Assembly (NCBI RefSeq): GCF_900103285.1
Contig: NZ_FNGS01000007.1
Span: 62,001 to 126,000 of the forward strand
Direction: 5' to 3'
DNA: 64,000 nt
From: Siphonobacter aquaeclarae
GTDB lineage: Bacteria > Bacteroidota > Bacteroidia > Cytophagales > Spirosomataceae
In this document: piece after piece, positions 43,351-52,278 of the stretch
Position numbering within the stretch: position 1 is the stretch's first letter
How the letters are laid out: each line of letters begins with the position of its first letter
Notes under the pieces: generated by a model
Told to the model about the DNA's origin: nothing
Databases searched by the model: none
The model's input: the letters and a program-made list of their open reading frames with translations, nothing else
Position numbers and translations under genes: made by a program

Positions 43351-44307
43351 CTATTTGCCGGTAACATTAAAGGTATGCTGGACGCCGAGGGTATACATCG
43401 TGGATTCGCCGACGTTGCGTCCGGCGATGACGCGGCCATATTGGCCGACGAGCGAAAAGAAGCTCCCGTTTTTCAGGTAGATATGCACTTTTGCCATGCC
43501 GCCTACCGAAGTCATATCCATTTTATTGGTCGGAAACGGCATGTCCTGGCGACGGATATCATCTCCCTTCCGCGTGGTCATGTTTTCCACATACCCTTCC
43601 ACCTGTACATGTTTGTTGATATACCCGAGGCGGGCGGAGGCATCAATCGCATTGGGTACTTCCACTTCGTGCGTATCGTAAATCTGCCCGTTGGCCTGGT
43701 AGGCGTCGCGGTCGATGTGGATATTCGAGCGGAAGAGGTACCCCGCATGTGCCGTCAGGTAAAAGCCATGCAGCTTGTAGTGAAGAACGCCCTTAACAGA
43801 AGCTGTTTTCGAACGGATACCAATCGAAAACGGCAGCATGTCCGGGATATAGTTCGTCGTCGGAAACGAAACACCACCTGTTACAAAGGCCGCAAACGTA
43901 CCGGCTTTGCCTTCAGCTTTCACGGCCCGGTATTTCAGCCAGAGGGAGAGGTCCTGCAGGCCTTTCTGACCGGAGAAGTGACCGCCTGTCGAATGGGTCC
44001 ATACGTACGGCAGGGCCGCCATGACGTTGAGGTTTTTCGTCAGGCCATAGGCGCTCATGGCTGTCACGTTTTGATTGACGAACGTACCGATGTTGCCGTT
44101 TTGGCGTTTGAGCGTACCCTCCCAGTAAGTGTCCCACTGGCTGTTAGAATAAGATAAAACATTACAGATCAGGTGCTTACCCATCATAATGCCATCGGTA
44201 GGTGTCTGGGCAAGTACGCTGCTGGTTCCGGATAGAGCGGCAACGGCTCCGCAGGCGAACAGCCGCACAATCCGGTTGGAAATCGGGAAAGTAGAGAATA
44301 AGGTCAT
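43351..44307 (-). CDS. Outer-membrane beta-barrel protein (MetA/phenol-transport-like)
   Basis: A 318-residue exported protein with a signal peptide (FACGAVAALSGTSSVLAQ). The mature part is made of alternating strands, with MSAYGLTKNLNVMAALPYVW and KGLQDLSLWLKYR typical of the 'MetA-pathway of phenol degradation, putative transporter' barrel family. ATG 44307 is chosen; TTG 44313 is also in frame. It is the first gene of the four-gene operon, 18 bases before the PAP2 gene. Confidence 0.78.
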   Translation of the reverse strand: MTLFSTFPISNRIVRLFACGAVAALSGTSSVLAQTPTDGIMMGKHLICNVLSYSNSQWDTYWEGTLKRQNGNIGTFVNQNVTAMSAYGLTKNLNVMAALPYVWTHSTGGHFSGQKGLQDLSLWLKYRAVKAEGKAGTFAAFVTGGVSFPTTNYIPDMLPFSIGIRSKTASVKGVLHYKLHGFYLTAHAGYLFRSNIHIDRDAYQANGQIYDTHEVEVPNAIDASARLGYINKHVQVEGYVENMTTRKGDDIRRQDMPFPTNKMDMTSVGGMAKVHIYLKNGSFFSLVGQYGRVIAGRNVGESTMYTLGVQHTFNVTGK

Positions 44308-44465
44308 AGGCAAGTTCTGGGGGAAACAAACACTAATTAAAAGTCGGTATTTTTTGAGAGCTAGTCAATCGGAAGGTTGAATTTTATTCGGAGGAAAGGA
44401 GAATCAGGCATTTTTTATTCGGTTAAGGGCGGTAAAAAGCATCCGGTTTCGCGGCCGAATGTCAC
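44308..44465. promoter_or_regulatory. Upstream region of the PAP2/DUF3179/TonB operon
   Basis: It lies between the symporter terminator and the barrel gene start and must hold the operon promoter. No exact TAnnTTTG was found on the minus strand; TTAGTGTTTG is the closest, with one base too many between TA and TTTG. Confidence 0.35.
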
Positions 44466-44530
44466 AAAAAAACGGACTGACTTCTTCCAGAATCCCTTGA
44501 AAATCAAGAAACAGGAGAAAGTCAGTCCGT
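44466..44530 (-). terminator. Long-hairpin terminator of the symporter gene
   Basis: The 12-bp arms ACGGACTGACTT (44472-44483) and AAGTCAGTCCGT (44519-44530) enclose an inner CTTGA/TCAAG hairpin. On the minus strand TTTTTTT follows the stem directly. Confidence 0.85.
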
Positions 44531-44612
44531 CAATAGAGATTGAGAGAGGTTACGTTTTTCGCTTCAAAGTTATATTATTTCTTCAATAGTGAAAAATTAA
44601 CCTTCCGAAAAA

Positions 44613-46064
44613 TCAGGCGGCAAGCGGTTTGGGCTGCCGGAGCAGTGCCAGGCCGACGAGCGTAATGAATCCGTTCAGCAGGAGTTTCTCAAACCCGAAG
44701 GTATAGCCGAAAAGCCCTTCGGAGTTGGTTACGATCAGGTAGGTCAGCAACGGAGAAACGAGGCAGACAACCGGCACATAGGAATCCCGCACATGCCATT
44801 TCGTATAGAGACCTACGGCGTAGAGACCGAGCAGGGGGCCATAGGTATACCCGGCGAGGTCGAAAATCGTCCGGATCATGGCCTGGCTGTTCAGTTGCCG
44901 GAAAAGCATAATCACCAGCAGGAAAAGCACGGAAAACATGATGTGGACGCGGGTTTTGATGCGTTCACGGTCTTTTTCCGCGTACTTTTCAATGTTGAGG
45001 AAGTCGATGCAGAACGACGTCGTCAGGGCCGTCAGCGCCGAATCGGAGCTGGCATAGGTTGCAGCCGTAATCCCCAGCAGGAAAGTAATGGCCGCGACAA
45101 TCCCGAAGTGATTGCCGAGGGCGAGCATCGGGTAAATATCATCTGATTTGGCCGGCAGCTGGATACCCATCTGCTGCGAGTAAATCAGCAGCAGCGCGCC
45201 TAGGTTAAGGAAGGCGAAATTGACGATCACCAGTACCACGCAGAACCAGAGCATGTTCTTTTTCGCTTCGCCGATGTTCTTGCAGGTCAGGTTTTTCTGC
45301 ATCAGGTCCTGATCCAGGCCGGTCATGACGATGGCGATAAACGCGCCGGAGATGAAATCCTTGAAGAAGTTGTTTTTCGGCGCCCAGTCCCACACAAATA
45401 TTTTGGAGTAGCTGGTCGACTGCACCGTCGTCCACAGCTCCGAGAAGTTGAGGTTAAGCTGTTTGGCAATCAGGAATACCGTCAGAAATACCGCCGTGAC
45501 CAGGAAGAAGGTTTGCAGGGTATCCGTGATGATGATGGTTTTGACGCCGCCTTTGAAGGTATAGATCCAGATGAGGAGGATGGCGAAAACGACCGTCGCC
45601 TCGAACGGAATCCCAAACCTGTCAAAAATGGCCAGCTGAAGCACCTGCACCGCGATAAACATACGGCCGGCAGAGCCGACTGTCCGCGAAACCAGGAAGA
45701 ACCCGGCCCCTGTTTTGTACGACCAGAACCCGAAGCGCCTTTCCAGGTAGGTATAGATCGAAATCAGGTTCATTTTGTAGTACATCGGCATCAGCACGTT
45801 GGCGATGACGAAGTATCCGACCAGATACCCCAGGATAACCTGAAAGTACGTAAACTGAGAGGTATTGACGTTTCCGGGTACTGAAATGAACGTCACGCCG
45901 GACAAAGACGTGCCGATCATCCCGAAAGCCACCAGGTACCAGGGCGATTGCTTGTTTGCGGTGAAAAACGCATTCGTATCCGCGCCTCTGGAGGTGTAAA
46001 AAGAAACCGCCACCAGCACAGCAAAATAGCCGATCAGGATAAAAAGAGCGAGGTAAGCATTCAT
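44613..46064 (-). CDS. Sodium:solute symporter (SSS family)
   Basis: A 483-residue protein with about 13 hydrophobic segments. It has SSS features FGMIGTSLSGVTFISVPG in the unwound first helix and ITAATYASSDSALTALTTSF in the sodium-2 site helix. It differs from the SGLT-like protein at 13614 and belongs to the branch often found near sialic-acid or carboxylate use genes; the substrate is not deducible. It is monocistronic, with its own terminator. Confidence 0.88.
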   Translation of the reverse strand: MNAYLALFILIGYFAVLVAVSFYTSRGADTNAFFTANKQSPWYLVAFGMIGTSLSGVTFISVPGNVNTSQFTYFQVILGYLVGYFVIANVLMPMYYKMNLISIYTYLERRFGFWSYKTGAGFFLVSRTVGSAGRMFIAVQVLQLAIFDRFGIPFEATVVFAILLIWIYTFKGGVKTIIITDTLQTFFLVTAVFLTVFLIAKQLNLNFSELWTTVQSTSYSKIFVWDWAPKNNFFKDFISGAFIAIVMTGLDQDLMQKNLTCKNIGEAKKNMLWFCVVLVIVNFAFLNLGALLLIYSQQMGIQLPAKSDDIYPMLALGNHFGIVAAITFLLGITAATYASSDSALTALTTSFCIDFLNIEKYAEKDRERIKTRVHIMFSVLFLLVIMLFRQLNSQAMIRTIFDLAGYTYGPLLGLYAVGLYTKWHVRDSYVPVVCLVSPLLTYLIVTNSEGLFGYTFGFEKLLLNGFITLVGLALLRQPKPLAA

Positions 46065-46209
46065 GAATGAATCGTTAGCAACAGGAGTAGAAATCAGAAA
46101 ATACCGTCAGGATATGGGTCGAAAAACGCACATTCCTGCAAACCTAATCAATCCGGACCACATATTACTTGTTTCGGGGGAAAAGCTGGCAAAGTTCGCC
46201 GGAAGACGG

Positions 46210-46240
46210 TTGGGTATGCGGTTTATTCCCGTTAAATTTG
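46210..46240 (+). promoter_or_regulatory. Bacteroidota-type promoter of clpS-recR
   Basis: TTG at 46210-46212, a 20-base spacer, then TAAATTTG at 46233-46240 fits TTG-N17-23-TAnnTTTG exactly. Transcription would begin near 46247, about 28 bases before clpS. Confidence 0.75.
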
Positions 46241-46274
46241 TTCTGAATTTTGAAAACTGTCCTTTCGAAAAGCC

Positions 46275-46568
46275 ATGTTAGTGAACACCTTACCAAAACC
46301 GTGGGAAGAGGAAGACGTTGATGTACTGGAGCTCATCGACGAAAAGGAAGAGCATGATCTGGTGGTATTCAACGACGATGTGAACACGTTCGACTGGGTC
46401 ATCGATACATTGATCGACGTCTGCGGGCATTCGCCGGAGCAGGCCGAGCAATGTACCATTCTCATCCACTTCAAAGGCAAATGCGCGGTGAAAAAAGGTC
46501 CTTTCGAGGAGCTCGCGCCGATGCGCAATGCCATCTGCAACCGGGGCATCAGCGCCGAAGTGGTCTAG
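46275..46568 (+). CDS. clpS: ClpS, adaptor of the ClpAP/ClpCP protease
   Basis: A 97-residue protein with the N-degron-binding features VVFNDDVNTFDWV (Asn-Asp pair and Thr) and the helix GHSPEQAEQCTILIHFKGKCAV. ClpS delivers proteins with destabilising N-terminal residues to the Clp protease. The acidic tail before the core is usual. It begins a two-gene unit with recR 24 bases downstream. Confidence 0.92.
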   Translation: MLVNTLPKPWEEEDVDVLELIDEKEEHDLVVFNDDVNTFDWVIDTLIDVCGHSPEQAEQCTILIHFKGKCAVKKGPFEELAPMRNAICNRGISAEVV

Positions 46569-46592
46569 GCAAACTTTATCCGGGAATACACC

Positions 46593-47201
46593 TTGAATTA
46601 TCCTTCCAAGCTTATCGAAGACGCCGTTGAGGAGATCAGCAAGCTGCCGGGAATCGGGAAGAAAACGGCGCTTCGTCTGGCACTTCATTTACTCAAACGG
46701 GAGGAGCAACAGACGACTCAGCTGGCGGAAGCCCTGGTCAGTCTGCGGCAGAAGACCCGCTATTGCCGGCAATGCCATACCATTTCGGACGAAGAGCTGT
46801 GCCATATCTGTGCCAGTCCCCGTCGCGACAGCAGCCTGATCTGCGTCGTCGAAGATACCCGCGACGTCCTCGCGATTGAAAATACCGGGCAGTACCGGGG
46901 CCTGTACCATGTACTGGGCGGCCTCATCAACCCGCTCGAAGGCATCGGCCCCGCGGAGTTGCAGGTAGAATCCCTGATCGAACGCGTTGCCCAATCCGGA
47001 GAAGAAATCCGCGAAGTGGTACTCGCACTCAGTCCGACCATGCAGGGCGATACCACGTCGTTTTACCTGACCAAGCGCCTGCGTTCTTTCCCCCTCAAAA
47101 TCACTACTATCGCCCGGGGTATCCCCATTGGCGGCGACCTCGAATATGCCGACGAGATTACCCTCGGCCGGAGTATTGTGGGGCGGATATCGTATGAGTA
47201 G
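46593..47201 (+). CDS. recR: Recombination mediator protein RecR
   Basis: A 202-residue protein with the helix-hairpin-helix [17 protein letters not shown], the four-cysteine zinc motif ([16 protein letters not shown]), and the TOPRIM domain ([19 protein letters not shown]). RecR works with RecF/RecO in loading RecA at gaps. TTG 46593 is used as start because family members begin MN[FY]PSKL and no ATG is nearby. The stop codon TAG lies at the edge of the tandem duplication, which copies its last codon. Confidence 0.93.
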   Translation: MNYPSKLIEDAVEEISKLPGIGKKTALRLALHLLKREEQQTTQLAEALVSLRQKTRYCRQCHTISDEELCHICASPRRDSSLICVVEDTRDVLAIENTGQYRGLYHVLGGLINPLEGIGPAELQVESLIERVAQSGEEIREVVLALSPTMQGDTTSFYLTKRLRSFPLKITTIARGIPIGGDLEYADEITLGRSIVGRISYE

Positions 47202-47268
47202 CTGTAGGCTTTAAGCTATAGGCAATAAGCAGGTCCCTGCCTATAGCTTAAAGCCTACAGCTTATTGC
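47201..47268. repeat. Palindromic intergenic repeat (member 2)
   Basis: The 23-bp perfect arms at 47201-47223 and 47239-47261 (GCTGTAGGCTTTAAGC core) are separated by 15 bases. The loop word GCAATAAGC can instead pair with GCTTATTGC at 47260-47268, so two mutually exclusive hairpins exist. Confidence 0.85.
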
Positions 47269-47279
47269 TTAAATCTCCG

Positions 47280-47479
47280 CTACTCCGGAAAAGCCGACTT
47301 ATCCAGTCCCGGTATCAGCCGGAGCGCATTTTTGTAGTATACCTTTTTGAGAATGGCATCCGGAAGACCCATCCCGTACATGCGCCGGAAGGCGTGGTAC
47401 TTCTTGTGGTAGGGGAAGTACTCGTCCTCCGTTTCGAGTACCCGGAAGTACGTCGCATATTCGGAGGGTACCCAGCTGT
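47280..47479 (-). pseudogene. Orphan 3' fragment of the amidohydrolase gene
   Basis: This is the unit-1 copy of the last 66 codons and stop of the gene at 47565. It has no start or promoter of its own. It keeps an open frame, and most differences from the intact copy are silent; one is Trp to Arg in the HAFWRMYG segment and one Val to Ile. Confidence 0.85.
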
Positions 47480-47485
47480 TGAGTA

Positions 47486-47553
47486 GCTGTAGGCTTTAAG
47501 CTGTAGGCAATAAGCAGGTCCCTGCCTATAGCTTAAAGCCTACAGCTTATTGC
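47486..47553. repeat. Palindromic intergenic repeat (member 3)
   Basis: The copy inside duplication unit 2; its arms (47486-47508 and 47524-47546) are complementary except for one base, where member 2 is perfect. It sits directly downstream of the intact amidohydrolase stop. Confidence 0.85.
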
Positions 47554-47564
47554 TTAAATCTCCG

Positions 47565-48680
47565 CTACTCCGGAAAAGCCGACTTATCCAGTCCCGGTAT
47601 CAGCCGGAGCGCATTTTTGTAGTATACCTTTTTGAGAACGGCGTCCGGAAGACCCATCCCGTACATGCGCCAGAACGCGTGGTACTTCTTGTGGTAGGGG
47701 AAGTACTCGTCCTCCGTTTCGAGTACCCGGAAGTACGTTGCATACTCGGAGGGTACCCAGCTGTCTTTCCCGAAGAGAATACGGTTCTGGTATTTCTCGA
47801 AAAACTTACGGGCCGTGCGCGGCTGCCGCCCCAGTTCGGCAATGACGGCGCCGATTTCCACATTTACATTCGGCAATACCGTCAGGATACTGTCCAATTT
47901 GCGGAGATCGTTCGGGTACCAGCCCATGTGCGCAGCAATGAACTGGGTTTTCGGATGCTTGCGGAAAACCTTGTGCTGCTGGTCGATCAGCTGCTCCCAG
48001 GTATAACCGCCTTTGCCGCCCTGCCGGCGACCGGGATTGAGCTTGAGTTCCAGCCAGCGTTCGTTGTAGCGGTCCAGCGGGTCCCAGAAGGGGCGCGGAT
48101 CGGCGGTATGGATCAGAACCGGTACGCCGAGCTCGCCGCATTTGGCCCAGATCGGGTCCAGGCGCGGATCATCCACCGGAATAATCTTACCGGTATTGTC
48201 CTTGATGTTGAAGCCGAGGTTCTTATAAATTTTCAGACCGCGCGCTCCTTTTTTCACGTCTTCTTCCAGCACTTTTACCGCCTCTTCCGTCCATCCCGGC
48301 TTTCCGAGACCGTCAAAGACGATATTGGTGAATAACGCGATGCGTTTCGGGGCCGACTGGCCAATGTTTGCCAGTGCCTGGTCGAAAAACTGCGTACTCT
48401 CAGGGAGGTTGTTGGTCCAGCCCCGCCCGCTCAGGTTGACCATGATCCGCATATTCAGCGCGTCCATTTGTGCCAGCAGTTCCTTCAGGTTTTGCGTGGG
48501 CATCTGAAACTGGTGGTTGTGGACGTCGATAAACGGAAATTTCGCCCGGGTCAACTTATGCTCTTCGACCCGTAACGTCGAAACGGGATCATACTCTTCG
48601 AAACCCAGAGGCTGGTCTGTCGTCTGCGCGCTGAGAAACCCCGGCAGCAGAAGGGCAAGAAGTGTAGCAGTTTTTCGCAT
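47565..48680 (-). CDS. Exported amidohydrolase (amidohydrolase_2 type)
   Basis: A 371-residue protein with a signal peptide (MRKTATLLALLLPGFLSAQ). The TIM-barrel metal-binding motif is FIDVHNHQFQMP near residue 50. Further candidate ligands are in VPVLIHTADPRPFWD and FIAAHMGWYPNDLRK, and the late conserved Asp is in FGKDSW. This is the decarboxylase/lactonase-like branch of the superfamily; the substrate is unknown. Its 3' end is duplicated just downstream. ispF lies 17 bases upstream on the same strand, so they may be cotranscribed. Confidence 0.87.
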   Translation of the reverse strand: MRKTATLLALLLPGFLSAQTTDQPLGFEEYDPVSTLRVEEHKLTRAKFPFIDVHNHQFQMPTQNLKELLAQMDALNMRIMVNLSGRGWTNNLPESTQFFDQALANIGQSAPKRIALFTNIVFDGLGKPGWTEEAVKVLEEDVKKGARGLKIYKNLGFNIKDNTGKIIPVDDPRLDPIWAKCGELGVPVLIHTADPRPFWDPLDRYNERWLELKLNPGRRQGGKGGYTWEQLIDQQHKVFRKHPKTQFIAAHMGWYPNDLRKLDSILTVLPNVNVEIGAVIAELGRQPRTARKFFEKYQNRILFGKDSWVPSEYATYFRVLETEDEYFPYHKKYHAFWRMYGMGLPDAVLKKVYYKNALRLIPGLDKSAFPE

Positions 48681-48697
48681 AGGAGGAAAAGGAGATA

Positions 48698-49180
48698 TCA
48701 GGATTTTGATTGAATGAGGGCAACGGCATGGGCCGCGATCCCTTCCTTTTTGCCGACGAAGCCGAGGTGTTCGGACGTCGTCGCCTTGATGGAAAGGTCT
48801 TCTTCGTCGATCCCCATGACTTCGGAGAGGACGATTTTCATCAGCGGAATATGCGGATTGAGCTTGGGTTCCTGCAATACGACCGTCACGTCGATGTTGC
48901 CGACTTCATACCCTTTTTCCCGGATCATTTCCAGCACCCGCCGAAGAAGTACCTTGGAGTCAACACCTTTCCATTGCGGATCCTTGTCTGAAAAATGGTA
49001 CCCGATGTTGCGGAGATTGGCCGCGCCGAGGAGCGCGTCGCAGATGACGTGACAGATCACATCGGCATCCGAATGCCCTTTGGCGCCGTGTGTATGGGGA
49101 ATTTGTATGCCGCCGAGCCAGAACGGCCGGTCTTTTTCGAGTTGATGTACGTCGTATCCGTGTCCGATGCGAAAAGACAT
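48698..49180 (-). CDS. ispF: 2-C-methyl-D-erythritol 2,4-cyclodiphosphate synthase
   Basis: A 160-residue MEP-pathway enzyme that cyclises CDP-ME-2-phosphate with loss of CMP. The zinc and substrate motifs are RIGHGYDVHQL (Asp10, His12), HGAKGHSDADV and IKATTSEHLGFVG. ATG 49180 gives the standard length; the longer open frame upstream is not needed. Confidence 0.95.
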   Translation of the reverse strand: MSFRIGHGYDVHQLEKDRPFWLGGIQIPHTHGAKGHSDADVICHVICDALLGAANLRNIGYHFSDKDPQWKGVDSKVLLRRVLEMIREKGYEVGNIDVTVVLQEPKLNPHIPLMKIVLSEVMGIDEEDLSIKATTSEHLGFVGKKEGIAAHAVALIQSKS

Positions 49181-49247
49181 GCGCAAATAAGCTGATTGAA
49201 TCAGCAAAATAAGCGGGAATGCGCTGGGATTCGCTGTCTGTGCCCGA

Positions 49248-49940
49248 TTAATTCCGATCCGGAAGCCGATACCGGACGTAGAGCATGAGGTAAGGAAGGT
49301 AGCTGTAATTCCGCATGTTGTGCTCGATTTTCGGAATCTGGTCGGGAAGGGTAGTGGATTCGACCAGGCCGTCGGTCCAGAAGTTGATTTTCGGGCTTCC
49401 GAGGTAGTGGCATCCCATTTCAAAGCTGACGCCGATCCGCTTCTTTGGCACTGCACGGCCAAAACCGAGGCCAAGGTGCGGGATAACCGGCCACCATTTC
49501 AGCGAAAGCCGGGCCTGTCCGAATTCTTCCGGGGAAATATTGATCGCATCCACGTGAAGACCTGTCAGCGTATTGCCGGAAACGGAGTAGCTCGGATCGA
49601 TTTGAAGGGCCAGTCCGCCCGTCAGGTAAAACGAACTTTTCCGGAAAGGTACCCAGTTCGCGCCGGCATGCAGCAGGTTCATGCGGACGAGCGGCTGCAG
49701 GTGAAAGGTGGACTCCTTGTTGGCATCCACGTCAAAAGGCTTTTTATAGGCCACCCGGGTAAAACCCAGCCGGAACTGCCAGCGATGATTCAGACGCCAG
49801 GCACCTTCCACACCATATCCCAGCGTTCCGCCGGCAAGACCAGCCGAAAAACGGGCAGAATCTCCGGGAAAATGAACGGCAAAGGAGGATAGCGCTCCCG
49901 ACCAGCAGAGAACAAACAGAAGGATTGAACGTAGCTGCAT
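49248..49940 (-). CDS. Outer-membrane beta-barrel protein, hypothetical
   Basis: A 230-residue protein with a signal peptide (MQLRSILLFVLCWSGALSSFA) and alternating strands throughout (YGVEGAWRLNHRWQFRLGFT; PHLGLGFGRAVPKKRIGVSFEMG). It looks like a small 8-10 strand barrel of the outer_membrane_beta-barrel group. No function is assignable. ATG 49940 is picked for the signal peptide. Confidence 0.72.
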   Translation of the reverse strand: MQLRSILLFVLCWSGALSSFAVHFPGDSARFSAGLAGGTLGYGVEGAWRLNHRWQFRLGFTRVAYKKPFDVDANKESTFHLQPLVRMNLLHAGANWVPFRKSSFYLTGGLALQIDPSYSVSGNTLTGLHVDAINISPEEFGQARLSLKWWPVIPHLGLGFGRAVPKKRIGVSFEMGCHYLGSPKINFWTDGLVESTTLPDQIPKIEHNMRNYSYLPYLMLYVRYRLPDRN

Positions 49941-50032
49941 AAACGTGGCGGCGTTGATTAGCTGCGTGAAAGGTACGGGTTTTGGCCGAGGCCGGAGGGA
50001 AAGCGGTTGATTTTTAAACAATTGGTAAGGCG

Positions 50033-51280
50033 TCAGATAATCCGCCGGAGTACCATGCTCGTGATGAAGAGCTGCCCTTTCCGGCGGACGGCCATGACGA
50101 TTTCTCGTCCTTCTCCCCGTTGCATGATTTTGTAAAGGTCTGAGATCGAGATATCATTGCAGAACTCGCCGTTGACGCTCACCAGCTGATCGCCCGACTG
50201 CAAACCCGCAAGCTCTGCCGGGGAGTTCTTTTCCACTTTTTCAACAATGTATTCGTGGTAGTCGGTACCCCGGGCGATGATGTCCATGCCGCTCATGTTG
50301 TGCTCGAATGCTTCCCGCAGACGCCGGCGGATCGGTTTCAGGACGATGTAGCGGTCCCGGTAATTGAACGTGACTTTAAACCGCCGCAACAACTCGCAAC
50401 CTATATTGCCCTGACGCTCAATATTATGGGCGATTTTCATGCCATATGCCATACTATCCGGGAAGGAGGCAATCAGGTTATTGACCTCCAGAGTTCCGAT
50501 ACGGATTTTTTCGACCCGTCCGAGGCTGCCGTTGATGACGCCGGAAAGCCCGCGGCCAAGCTGCGCGCGAACGACCTTGTTCGGCAGCTGAATGTTGCTT
50601 CGGGAGTGAATATCCAGCGACAGCGCGTGTCCGGCGCCGGTATCGATGACTACTTTAAGCGGGACGGTACGATCTTTTTCCACCAGCGCTACGGCATTGA
50701 GGTAGGGTTTGGCTTCCTCAATGGTAATCGGGAATTGTTCGCCTTTGCGCCGTTTGTAGGTATAATGCTCGGGTTCTTCGAGGAGCAGCTCCCTGCGGGC
50801 AAAATCGATCGTTACAACAAAATGATTGAAAAGCTCATACCCGAAAATTCCGTGGACAGGCACGCCGACATACTCCGAAATCTGGAGAATATCCTGATCC
50901 AGTACCACCACGTTCTGGTTGAAGCCAACCATATGCCCCATCTGAATCGAATTGCCGATCATGACCGTAGCGGAAAGACTGCCGCCTTCTCCGGCGCCGG
51001 CGATCTGCACCTTCCGGACGGGCTTCATTTTTTTGGCAACAGGTACTTTGGGATCGGTAATCAGAATGGTCGATACGCCGGAGTCCAGGATGAACCGAAG
51101 CGTGTCAGAGTCGTTCACCTTGACCGGTACAATGATCAGGTTAGACTGAAGCTCGAAAGGAATACGGGTCGTTTTATGGCGTCCCTTCAGGTAAAGTCCA
51201 AATTGACCTTGCCCACAGCTGCCGGGTGCAAAACCCAAAACCAACCCGAACAGCAGAACGAGTGGTATAACGTGTTTCAT
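50033..51280 (-). CDS. Retropepsin-like aspartyl protease with PDZ domain, exported
   Basis: A 415-residue protein with a signal peptide. Two Asp-Ser/Thr-Gly motifs are present: FILDSGVST near residue 64 and VVIDTGAGH near residue 212. This implies two retropepsin-type halves in one chain. A PDZ domain at about 325-400 (NSPAELAGLQSGDQLVSVNGE) likely presents substrates. The family is common in Bacteroidota with unknown substrates. The near-match TGATAATCAAGA lies 52-63 bases upstream of the start. Confidence 0.87.
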   Translation of the reverse strand: MKHVIPLVLLFGLVLGFAPGSCGQGQFGLYLKGRHKTTRIPFELQSNLIIVPVKVNDSDTLRFILDSGVSTILITDPKVPVAKKMKPVRKVQIAGAGEGGSLSATVMIGNSIQMGHMVGFNQNVVVLDQDILQISEYVGVPVHGIFGYELFNHFVVTIDFARRELLLEEPEHYTYKRRKGEQFPITIEEAKPYLNAVALVEKDRTVPLKVVIDTGAGHALSLDIHSRSNIQLPNKVVRAQLGRGLSGVINGSLGRVEKIRIGTLEVNNLIASFPDSMAYGMKIAHNIERQGNIGCELLRRFKVTFNYRDRYIVLKPIRRRLREAFEHNMSGMDIIARGTDYHEYIVEKVEKNSPAELAGLQSGDQLVSVNGEFCNDISISDLYKIMQRGEGREIVMAVRRKGQLFITSMVLRRII

Positions 51281-51496
51281 GGCGGTCCGGAATTAAGGAC
51301 TAACACGCCCTTAATGTACATTCTTTTTTCCTGATAATCAAGATGCTCGTCGATCAATAACAGGGGAACAAAGGCACTTTCAGGGATTTTCGTTACTTTC
51401 GCCGCGCGGATAGCCCGGCTGAAAATGCTTTCCTGATGCCTGTAGGGCCTTCTTTGATTGATTACAAACTTTCTTCTGATTATTCTATCTTTTCGT

Positions 51497-52255
51497 ATGA
51501 GAAAACAAATTGTCGCGGGCAACTGGAAAATGAACAAGACCGCCGAAGAAGCCGTCGCGCTGACCTCGGAAATTGTTAACATGGTTGCCGACGAAGTGAC
51601 GGGTTCGGTAGAAGTGGTGCTGTGCGTTCCCTTCATTTACCTGCCTGCGCTTCAGCGGTACGTTGGCGGCCGCATTTCTGTCGGCGCTCAGAACTGTCAC
51701 CAGAAAGCTTCCGGCGCGTATACCGGTGAAATTTCAGCCCCGATGCTGAAATCCCTCTCCGTGCCCTACGTTATTCTGGGTCACAGCGAACGCCGTCAGT
51801 ACTTCGGCGAAACCGACGCTCTCCTGGCAGAAAAGGTGGACATCGCCCTGGCAAACGGCCTCAAGCCGATCTTCTGCTGCGGAGAATCGCTCGAGCAGCG
51901 TCAGAACGAAGATTACCTCGCCATCATCAGGGATCAGGTTACCAACAGCCTCTTCCACCTCCCGGCCGAGCAGTTCGGACAGGTAGTCATTGCCTATGAA
52001 CCGATCTGGGCGATCGGTACGGGGCTGACGGCTTCTGCCGACCAGGCACAGGAAGTTCACGCGGCGATCCGCAGCCACATCGCATCGAAATACGGCGCCG
52101 AAGTAGCAGATAACACGACGATTCAATACGGCGGTAGTGTCAACGCAGCCAACGCGGCTGAATTGTTTGCCTGCCCGGACGTAGATGGCGGCCTTGTCGG
52201 CGGTGCTTCCCTGAAGTCCCGCGATTTTGTCGACATTATCAAGGCGATCCGATAG
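51497..52255 (+). CDS. tpiA: Triosephosphate isomerase
   Basis: A 252-residue glycolytic enzyme that interconverts dihydroxyacetone phosphate and glyceraldehyde-3-phosphate. Catalytic residues are Lys11 (GNWKMNKT), His96 (ILGHSERR) and Glu168 (AYEPIWAIGTG); the phosphate loop YGGSVNAAN is intact. Codon use is more biased than in its neighbours, as expected for a highly expressed gene. It is monocistronic with its own terminator. Confidence 0.97.
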   Translation: MRKQIVAGNWKMNKTAEEAVALTSEIVNMVADEVTGSVEVVLCVPFIYLPALQRYVGGRISVGAQNCHQKASGAYTGEISAPMLKSLSVPYVILGHSERRQYFGETDALLAEKVDIALANGLKPIFCCGESLEQRQNEDYLAIIRDQVTNSLFHLPAEQFGQVVIAYEPIWAIGTGLTASADQAQEVHAAIRSHIASKYGAEVADNTTIQYGGSVNAANAAELFACPDVDGGLVGGASLKSRDFVDIIKAIR

Positions 52256-52278
52256 CCGTTTTAGACATACTCGGGGTA

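Larger units (their letters stand above)
47196..47765. repeat. Tandem 285-bp duplication (recR end, palindrome, amidohydrolase 3' end)
   Basis: Unit 1 (47196-47480) and unit 2 (47481-47765) each contain GAGTAG from the recR end, an intergenic palindrome, and about 200 bases of the amidohydrolase 3' end. I count 8 differences, one of them at the last base. In the coding part five of seven internal changes are synonymous or conservative. Unit 2 belongs to the intact gene. Confidence 0.93.

Noticed and set aside
44549-44576. GGTTAC...TATA pair resembling the sigma-type block
   Set aside because: Spacing is 17 rather than 19 bases, the rest of the block is absent, and no plus-strand gene follows.
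44377-44589. 70-residue plus-strand frame over the symporter terminator
   Set aside because: It reads through the terminator hairpin and is Lys-rich by A-tract translation; no start signal or family.
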